7,265 bases of DNA, from NCBI GenBank assembly GCA_023457875.1, contig JAEXBC010000093.1, positions 1 through 7,265 on the forward strand, in the 5' to 3' direction. Made by a program: the position numbers and the translations under genes. The notes beneath the pieces were generated by a model. It was not told the origin of the DNA, searched no databases, and saw only the letters and a list, made by a program, of their open reading frames with translations. The stretch comes from Bacillota bacterium (lineage in GTDB: Bacteria > Bacillota > Clostridia > Lachnospirales > Cellulosilyticaceae). This document shows positions 1-5,505 of this stretch, one piece after another. The number at the start of each line of letters is the position of its first letter. Positions within the stretch are counted from its first letter, which is position 1.

Positions 1-272
1 GGGTAAGTATAGCAAGGGCTTTTGTCAATCATCCTCAAATTTTATTTGCGGATGAACCTACAGGAAATTTGGATACCCATACAACTATAGAGGTCATGGA
101 TATGATTACAGCGATTGCAAAGAAGTATCAACAAACCCTTATTATTGTATCACATGATCCTGAGATTGCAGCGTATGCCCATAAAATTATCACCATACAA
201 GACGGGGATGTCTATAAAATTGAAAAAAATACAGAGGATGGAAGGGAAATTATTTATGAAAAGAAAGAATAA
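1..272 (+). CDS. ABC transporter ATP-binding protein, MacB/LolD type (C-terminal part, 5' end outside window)
   Basis: This is the C-terminal 89 codons of an ABC ATPase, read from base 3 in frame to the TAA at 270-272. Visible motifs, in order, are the residues just after the signature motif (VSIARAF), Walker B with its catalytic glutamate and D-loop (ILFADEPTGNLD) and the H-loop histidine (IIVSHD). The EPTGNLD form and the short ending after QDGDVYKIEK are typical of the MacB/LolD/FtsE-like group, which pairs with FtsX-fold permeases. Walker A, the Q-loop and the signature motif itself lie upstream of the window. The protein would sit on the cytoplasmic face and hydrolyse ATP to drive conformational change in the permease encoded at 2639-3988. 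Its last 17 bases overlap the start of the next gene, so the three genes very probably form one operon. The family call is firm; the substrate is unknown. Confidence 0.93.
   Translation, partial: VSIARAFVNHPQILFADEPTGNLDTHTTIEVMDMITAIAKKYQQTLIIVSHDPEIAAYAHKIITIQDGDVYKIEKNTEDGREIIYEKKE
240..248 (+). promoter_or_regulatory. Ribosome binding site for the Ig-repeat protein, inside the ATPase gene
   Basis: The purine-rich GGAAGGGAA ends 7 bases before the ATG at 256. It lies within the last codons of the ATPase gene and supports the start at 256, because a signal peptide begins exactly there. The reading frame itself is open further upstream. Confidence 0.6.
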
Positions 273-2652
273 CAGGCTATGTCTATTTTTATGCCTAGCT
301 TTAATGATTACTTATTTATTACCTAGTCAGAGTGCAGTATTGTATGCAGAAGGATATGCCACAGTTGATATTATTGAGGTGAACCAATCAAGTTCAAGCT
401 TGCAGCCGGGAGATACTTTTAGCTTAATTGTAAAAGTTACAGCAGGTAACATCAAACCGGATTATCCAGCTTATATTTCTCATGCCTATGCAAGCGGTAG
501 TGGTATTGATACCTCTAACATGGGCTTTAGCGTCAAGGATAATCCTGAAATTACTGGAACACAGGAGGAGCACGTAGTCGTTGTTTCAGGTTTGAAATAT
601 ACAGGAGGTAGTAAAGAAGTAGAGGTTACAGTAGAGGTTGCTGATCAACTAGGAAGTTCGGCGAATTCAGTTACTCCCTATAATACAGACGTTGAAAGTT
701 ATACCTTATCAGCTAAAACGAGTGATGAATTTTCAGATGTCATAAACATAGAAAAGCAAGAGAATTTGCTGGTTAAGACAGGAGAAACTCAAAATGTTAA
801 GGTGAAGCTAACCAATACCTCTACCTTTACCTTGAATCAAGCTGAAATGACCTTGTCATTAAATAGCAAGATAAAGGGACTCGAAATCACTAGTAACAAG
901 GCAACCGTTAAAAATCTTAAACCAAAAGAAACCAAGTCAGGAAGCTTTACGATTAAAGCCAGTGAAGATGTACAAGCAGGTGTGTATCCTGCAACTGTAA
1001 CAGTACTTGGAAATAGCTTTTCAGTTAACATACAAGTTGATAGTAATGTGGTTCCCTCTGCCTTGGAGGTAAGTGCAGCAGGAAGTACCATTTATACCCC
1101 AGGTGTATCAGGTAATGTCAATTTTGTCCTGAGTAATGTGGGACAAAGAGATGCTAAAAATATCCGTTTTGAAGTAGTGAACTCAGAGGATATTTCTATT
1201 GTAGAAGCAAGTAATGTCAAACGCTTAGATGTTATTTCAGCACGCTCTAGTCAAACTATTTCGATGAAGGTAAAAATAAATAGTAGCTATAAGGGAGATG
1301 CTGTACCTGTCCAAATTAAGCTGCAATATTTAAATTCCAATGGTGAAAAGGAAGAGGATGTTCAGTACATCTATTTAAGTACCTCTGCTTCAAGTGCAGC
1401 TTCAGAAGTGGTAATCAGTAATGTCATTTCACCTACAGGTATTTATCAAGTAGATCAGAATTTTACCATTAAATTTAATTTATCTTCAGTAGGTGGTGCA
1501 GAAAACTTAAAAATCGTTGTAAAAGGTGATGAAGGCATTGTGCCAAAATCACAAAATCTCTTCTTCCTTAATAAATTAGGAAAAGGAGAAACAAAGCAGT
1601 ATAGCGTGACGTTAGCAGCAACCAACGGGGCTATTAGTAGTTCTCATGCCATTGAAATTTCCGTAGAATATGGAGATAGCAAAGACCCTACCACCATTAG
1701 CCAATATGGCAGCGTGAATATCACAAATCCTAAAAAGGATGAAGAAGGTGAGGATGGTGATAAGCTTAAAGGAAAACCAAAAGTAATCATTGGTGAATAC
1801 GTGGTTAATCCGACCATTGTACAGGCAGGAGAAAATTTTGAGTTAGACCTTGGCTTTTTGAACACGAATCGTGAGCATACCGTTTATAATTTAAAGGCTA
1901 ATGTAACCATTATTGAGGAGGGTGAAAATAAGACAGGGAATGTATTTACGCCTGTAGGCGGAAGCAATACCTTCTATATTGACCAGCTGGCCCCAGGAGA
2001 AACCCAGACCAAGCATGTGACGATGTATACCATTCCAAGTGCCTTGGCAAAGACCTACGAAATTACCCTTGAAATGGAATATGAAGACGAAAAGGGTAAT
2101 GAAATTCAAGCGAGTGAAAAGATAGGTATTCCAGTAGAACAGGAAACCAGCATTGAGGTAGGAGATATTTATGTGGACTATGCTCAGGTTGGAATGGATA
2201 CTACTTTATCAGCTACTGTGTATAATAGAGGGCGCACAGATGTTACGAACATGATGGTTTACATAGAGGGAATGGGCTTTACTGTAGCAGAAAATAAAAA
2301 CTTCGTTGGTAATTTTAATAAAGGAGATTCTACGGACTATAATCCAACCCTTACTCCTAATGAGGCAGGTGTATTGAAAGGTGAGCTCGTTATAGAATAT
2401 GAGGATACATCAGGAAAAACACAAGAAATTAGAAAAGCCTTTGAGTTCACCGTAGAAGAAATGATGATAGATGAAGGCATGATAGGCGAAGAGGGTATGA
2501 TGCCTGAAGCTATGCCAGTTGAAAGTCCAAATAAAACAGTACTTTATATAGGTATTGCCATAGGAATAATAGTATCAGCTGTAGTCACCCTAATAGTTTT
2601 AAAGAAAAGAAAAGCAAAAAAAGAAGAGATGATGTTTGATGAAGAAGATTGA
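256..2652 (+). CDS. Secreted, membrane-anchored Ig-like repeat protein (NEW3/CARDB-type, COG1361-like) of an ABC exporter operon
   Basis: A 798-residue protein. Residues 1-31 form a signal peptide (MKRKNN, hydrophobic core, likely cut after VLYA). About six beta-sandwich repeats of 100-120 residues follow, at roughly 32-155, 160-263, 268-376, 383-491, 508-629 and 631-735. Several open with a 'PGDTF/AGENF'-like turn and contain 'NxG/NxxR' strand edges, as in NEW3/CARDB domains. An acidic-lysine linker (about 492-509) separates repeats 4 and 5. A Met-rich acidic segment (736-754) precedes one transmembrane helix (about 763-782), then a short KKRKAKK stop-transfer tail ending in acidic residues. 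Predicted topology is an extracellular stalk with a cytosolic C-terminus. The start at 256 is preferred over upstream in-frame codons because of the signal peptide and ribosome site. The gene overlaps the ATPase by 17 bp and the permease by 14 bp, so it probably serves as the extracytoplasmic partner of that transporter. This role is inferred from context, and no enzymatic motif is visible. Confidence 0.85.
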   Translation: MKRKNNRLCLFLCLALMITYLLPSQSAVLYAEGYATVDIIEVNQSSSSLQPGDTFSLIVKVTAGNIKPDYPAYISHAYASGSGIDTSNMGFSVKDNPEITGTQEEHVVVVSGLKYTGGSKEVEVTVEVADQLGSSANSVTPYNTDVESYTLSAKTSDEFSDVINIEKQENLLVKTGETQNVKVKLTNTSTFTLNQAEMTLSLNSKIKGLEITSNKATVKNLKPKETKSGSFTIKASEDVQAGVYPATVTVLGNSFSVNIQVDSNVVPSALEVSAAGSTIYTPGVSGNVNFVLSNVGQRDAKNIRFEVVNSEDISIVEASNVKRLDVISARSSQTISMKVKINSSYKGDAVPVQIKLQYLNSNGEKEEDVQYIYLSTSASSAASEVVISNVISPTGIYQVDQNFTIKFNLSSVGGAENLKIVVKGDEGIVPKSQNLFFLNKLGKGETKQYSVTLAATNGAISSSHAIEISVEYGDSKDPTTISQYGSVNITNPKKDEEGEDGDKLKGKPKVIIGEYVVNPTIVQAGENFELDLGFLNTNREHTVYNLKANVTIIEEGENKTGNVFTPVGGSNTFYIDQLAPGETQTKHVTMYTIPSALAKTYEITLEMEYEDEKGNEIQASEKIGIPVEQETSIEVGDIYVDYAQVGMDTTLSATVYNRGRTDVTNMMVYIEGMGFTVAENKNFVGNFNKGDSTDYNPTLTPNEAGVLKGELVIEYEDTSGKTQEIRKAFEFTVEEMMIDEGMIGEEGMMPEAMPVESPNKTVLYIGIAIGIIVSAVVTLIVLKKRKAKKEEMMFDEED

Positions 2653-3988
2653 TTTGGTGGGTATGAGTGTACGCAACCTATGGCGGCGAAAATTACGTAC
2701 AGGGTTAACCATACTCGGGGTTGTCATAGGTGCTTCCTCCATTATCCTGATGCTTTCCTTGGGACTTGGTATGGAAAAAAATATGGAGGATCAGTTTGCC
2801 CAAATGGGTGACTTAACTTTGATTGAGGTATGGAGCTACGGGGGTGGTAGCTCTGAACAAGTCATTGATGATAAAGTGATAAAGGAATTTGAAAGGGTAG
2901 AACACGTCGTGCGTGCTATTCCTATGATTGATGATTTACAGGTTTATTTAAGTTCAGGGAAGTACCGTACACCTTATCCTTATTGGGGAATTTGTGTGAT
3001 GGATACAGAAGATATCGAGGCAATGGGCTATAAGGTGGAGGAAGGAAGAATATATACCCAGGAAGAAAGTAGAAGTATATTGATTGGTAGAAATGTGCTT
3101 CAATATATGACTAAGAAAGGCAAGGACATTGATTATTCTAAAGAACTTGAACCCATGCCTTTTGTCTTAGGTGAAGATAAAATGAGTATGGAAGTGATAG
3201 AGTATGATTGGCAGACAGGTAAGCCTTTACTTGAAAACGAAAAAGGAAAAATCAAAGCACCTAAGCCTATCAAAGTTGAAGTTGTAGGTATATTTCCTAA
3301 TACAGATTATGATGTATCCGAAAGAGTAATCATTCCTAGACCACTTTATGAAGAGCTTAAAAAGGAGCAAATAGCGTACAGGCAAGCTATGGGATACTAT
3401 ACTAAAGAAGACGCAGCCCGAGATAAAAAGAAAACCTATTCTCATGTGATCATTAAGGTGGATCATCGAGATTATGTTGTAAGAGCCCTTGAAGAAATAA
3501 AGGCATTAGGGTATGATGCATACAACAATATGGAATACCTTGAACAGGCCAAGCAAGAGGCGGCGGCAAAACGTATGGCACTTGGTGGAATAGGGGTTGT
3601 ATCCTTTGTCGTAGCGGCTATTGGTATTGCCAATACCATGATGATGAGTATTTATGAGCGTACCAAGGAAATAGGTGTCATGAAGGTTATTGGTGCCCAG
3701 TTAGTCGATATCAAATACCTCTTTCTTATGGAGGCACTTTTAATTGGACTTATTGGTGGGATTTTGGGGGCGCTTATATCTTTGGGGATATCGGCAATCT
3801 TAAATGCTATAGGTGAGCCTATTGCCCTTATGTTAGGTATGTGGGGAGGAACGACGGTTTCTATTGTACCCGTGTGGTTATTTGCTGCTGGTATTGTCTT
3901 TTCAACGCTAGTAGGACTTATATCAGGCTATTTCCCTGCGAAAAAAGCAATGAAGCTCTCCGCTTTATCGGCAATTAGAACAGAATAA
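2639..3988 (+). CDS. ABC transporter permease, MacB/FtsX family
   Basis: A 449-residue permease with the MacB topology. The N-terminus (VRNLWRRKLRTGLTILGVVIG, about 11-31) leads into the first transmembrane helix (21-43). A large extracytoplasmic MacB_PCD-like domain follows (about 44-312). Three more helices are near 314-336, 361-388 and 408-431. The family hallmark after helix 2, IANTMMMSIYERTKEIGVMK, is the cytoplasmic coupling region that contacts the ATPase. The end, PAKKAMKLSALSAIRTE, is also typical. ATG 2639 is chosen; a TTG directly before it is in frame and would add one residue. The start lies 14 bp inside the preceding gene, with a modest AGAAGAG ribosome site about ten bases upstream. 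Family members use ATP to expel substrates or to transmit force to extracytoplasmic partners (mechanotransmission). No substrate is indicated. The extracytoplasmic domain carries an apparent charged insertion near 158-208. A strong terminator follows the stop codon. Confidence 0.93.
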   Translation: MKKIDLVGMSVRNLWRRKLRTGLTILGVVIGASSIILMLSLGLGMEKNMEDQFAQMGDLTLIEVWSYGGGSSEQVIDDKVIKEFERVEHVVRAIPMIDDLQVYLSSGKYRTPYPYWGICVMDTEDIEAMGYKVEEGRIYTQEESRSILIGRNVLQYMTKKGKDIDYSKELEPMPFVLGEDKMSMEVIEYDWQTGKPLLENEKGKIKAPKPIKVEVVGIFPNTDYDVSERVIIPRPLYEELKKEQIAYRQAMGYYTKEDAARDKKKTYSHVIIKVDHRDYVVRALEEIKALGYDAYNNMEYLEQAKQEAAAKRMALGGIGVVSFVVAAIGIANTMMMSIYERTKEIGVMKVIGAQLVDIKYLFLMEALLIGLIGGILGALISLGISAILNAIGEPIALMLGMWGGTTVSIVPVWLFAAGIVFSTLVGLISGYFPAKKAMKLSALSAIRTE

Positions 3989-4004
3989 CATATAAATGAG
4001 CAAG

Positions 4005-4058
4005 CTCTAATAAAAAAGTGATATGCCTTTTGAACGGTATATCACTTTTTTATTAGAG
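4005..4058. terminator. Bidirectional rho-independent terminator
   Basis: Two 20-base arms (4005-4024 and 4039-4058) are exact reverse complements. Pairing extends through GCC/GGT to a 23-bp stem with an 8-base loop (4028-4035). The GC-containing core (4018-4027 with 4036-4045) is flanked by A6 (4012-4017) and T6 (4046-4051), so either strand reads as hairpin plus U-tract. It lies 16 bases after the permease stop and 6 bases after the sleC-like stop on the other strand, so it serves both converging genes. Confidence 0.93.
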
Positions 4059-4064
4059 AGGTAT

Positions 4065-5372
4065 TTAGTTAATCTCTGCCAATCTGGTAACGGCAACATA
4101 GATGCGAGAAATTTCATACCAAGTACCCTTGCCAACAATGCCATCTGGTGTAAGATGAAAGATTTGTTGGAAGGTTTTAACTGCCGTTTGGGTGGCTTCA
4201 TCAAAATTACCACTTACTGCGACTTTAGGAATGAGAGGATAATTTCTTGCTATGCGATTAAGCTGTGTTTGAATGGTGCGAACAGGAGCACCACTAGAAC
4301 CTAGACTAAGGGGAGAACTGGGATAGGACTCGGGATTTCCCTCCACCTCCGGCGCAGTTTGTATGCTAACGTCTCCATAGAAATTACGGAGGATTTGCTC
4401 TGCCGTATAGCCAGAAGCGCCTAAGTCTTTGCTTCCCCACTGTGTCATCCAGTTCGGACATTGTGACTTAACGCCATCACAGTATTGAGCAAGGAGAGGC
4501 TGCTTCACGTCAGGACGTTGCAAGTAAAGGTTGAAGCACTCTGCAACAACAGGGACGATAGAATCAAATACATTTCGACCATAAAAGAAGGCGTGATCGT
4601 AAGCCGTCGAGTTGGTAATGGTAAAAGGTTTACCTTGATTACGATACCATTCAGTAAATACACGATTCAGCGTAAAGGAGGTAATGGCGATTACATTAGC
4701 CTTAATGGTTTCTAAGGGCCAGGTAGGATAGATTTCTGAGCTTGCCACGTTGGCAATATAATCAACAAAGGGAACCGTGTAATTAGGTGCGTTTGCATCA
4801 TTTGGCGTACCTGTATGGACAATCATGTATTCTGGAACCACCACACTATCTAAGACAATGAAACCTGAACCAGGAACAATAGGCTTAATGGAAGCTTCGG
4901 GTATTTTCTCGGGATAATTGCCGTATAAGGTGGCAGGACCAATACTAAAGATTTCTACGAGTTGACGGGTATAGGTATGACTTCCATTTGGATATCTCTG
5001 TAGGGCTTGTAAAAAAACAGGCTGAATAGAACGAATGTCTGTAAAAACCTGACTTCCATCAATAACGGCATCCACATAATCGGCGGAGGTGGTTTCTATT
5101 CGGTAGGTAGAATAGGGCATCTGGGTATTTAAAGGGTCTAAGCTGTAGTCAATAGGGGGTGCATTTAATTCAATCGGTGCGGTCTGGCCTACTTCATTGG
5201 TAACAAGTTCAGTAACGATAGTCGTTTCCCCAGAAGGTGACGTTTCTTTAATGGTTACTTGAACATTAGAAAGCGGGCGAATAGGACCCAATCCGGGATC
5301 AGAAGATAGCTGTACAATGAGCGTACCTAGATTCTGCCTTGCCACACTAGGGGGATAAATAAAATGAGCCAT
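4065..5372 (-). CDS. sleC: SleC-like spore cortex-lytic enzyme precursor (SpoIID-like lytic transglycosylase with peptidoglycan-binding domain)
   Basis: A 435-residue protein, close to the length of Clostridium perfringens SleC. Residues 1 to about 150 form a beta-rich N-terminal pro-region with no signal peptide, as expected for a protein made in the mother cell. Residues about 170-340 are SpoIID-like: VASSEIYPTWPLETIKANVIA places a glutamate (E213) where SpoIID has its catalytic acid, and a later WGSKDLGASGYTAEQILRNFYG block matches the end of that fold. Residues about 357-425 form a PG_binding_1 domain (LGSSGAPVRTIQTQL, GNFDEATQTAVKTFQ, PDGIVGKGTW). In known SleC proteins, Csp proteases remove the N-terminal pro-region at germination and the enzyme then cleaves spore cortex. 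The exact cleavage site cannot be placed here, and no csp gene is in the window. The start is supported by a GAAGGAGGG site nine bases upstream. The gene is monocistronic in appearance. Another SpoIID/LytB-type protein is a less likely alternative. Confidence 0.87.
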   Translation of the reverse strand: MAHFIYPPSVARQNLGTLIVQLSSDPGLGPIRPLSNVQVTIKETSPSGETTIVTELVTNEVGQTAPIELNAPPIDYSLDPLNTQMPYSTYRIETTSADYVDAVIDGSQVFTDIRSIQPVFLQALQRYPNGSHTYTRQLVEIFSIGPATLYGNYPEKIPEASIKPIVPGSGFIVLDSVVVPEYMIVHTGTPNDANAPNYTVPFVDYIANVASSEIYPTWPLETIKANVIAITSFTLNRVFTEWYRNQGKPFTITNSTAYDHAFFYGRNVFDSIVPVVAECFNLYLQRPDVKQPLLAQYCDGVKSQCPNWMTQWGSKDLGASGYTAEQILRNFYGDVSIQTAPEVEGNPESYPSSPLSLGSSGAPVRTIQTQLNRIARNYPLIPKVAVSGNFDEATQTAVKTFQQIFHLTPDGIVGKGTWYEISRIYVAVTRLAEIN

Positions 5373-5381
5373 TGTCTCAGT

Positions 5382-5390
5382 CCCTCCTTC
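5382..5390 (-). promoter_or_regulatory. Ribosome binding site of the sleC-like gene
   Basis: On the minus strand this reads GAAGGAGGG, nine bases upstream of the ATG at 5372-5370. It is a near-ideal Shine-Dalgarno sequence and fixes the start. Confidence 0.85.
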
Positions 5391-5403
5391 GTTTTTGTGT
5401 TAA

Positions 5404-5423
5404 TAAGCTATGTATAATATATG
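5404..5423 (-). promoter_or_regulatory. Possible sporulation-sigma -10 elements for the sleC-like gene
   Basis: The minus strand holds two adjacent matches to the sigma-K -10 pattern CATAnnnTA: CATATATTA (5423-5415) and CATAGCTTA (5412-5404). The first also resembles the sigma-E -10. sleC-type genes are expected to be transcribed in the mother cell late in sporulation, so a sigma-E or sigma-K promoter would make sense. I could not find a convincing -35 at the right spacing, and the region is AT-rich, so chance matches are likely. Confidence 0.25.
5413..5418 (+). promoter_or_regulatory. Possible sigma-A -10 element for the M16C peptidase gene
   Basis: A perfect TATAAT on the + strand lies 87 bases upstream of the GTG start, which would give a leader of roughly 80 bases. 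The -35 region at the usual spacing (about 5390-5395) is a poor match to TTGACA. It overlaps the minus-strand candidate elements, so the two divergent genes may share or compete for this stretch. Confidence 0.35.
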
Positions 5424-5489
5424 AGATGCAAAAAAGACTTAGAACAAAAAGAAAGGATAAAATAAAGTTTATTGCACACTCTAATTAAA

Positions 5490-5497
5490 AAGGAGGT
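5490..5497 (+). promoter_or_regulatory. Ribosome binding site that fixes the GTG start of the peptidase
   Basis: AAGGAGGT is a perfect match to the anti-Shine-Dalgarno complement and ends 8 bases before GTG 5506. It decides in favour of the GTG start, because the signal peptide begins there and the first in-frame ATG is far downstream, within the catalytic domain. Confidence 0.9.
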
Positions 5498-5505
5498 ACA
5501 AGATC

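Noticed and set aside
115..255. In-frame upstream extension of the Ig-repeat protein, giving an 845-residue product
   Set aside because: It would read through the ATPase gene in another frame and bury the signal peptide behind 47 polar residues. The ATG at 256 has both a ribosome site and the signal peptide directly after it.
837..1091. Minus-strand open frame opposite the Ig-repeat gene
   Set aside because: It lies wholly within a well-supported gene, has no ribosome site I can see, and its translation looks like the antisense of repeat sequence. The same applies to minus-strand frames at 1644-1865 and 1891-2109.
2636..2638. TTG as the start of the permease
   Set aside because: It adds a single residue directly before an ATG, which is the more likely initiator. 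The difference has no functional meaning.
4023..4304. Plus-strand open frame overlapping the terminator and the sleC-like gene
   Set aside because: It starts inside the terminator hairpin and is antisense to conserved peptidoglycan-binding domain codons, so it is a shadow. The frame at 4485-4715 (+) is the same case.
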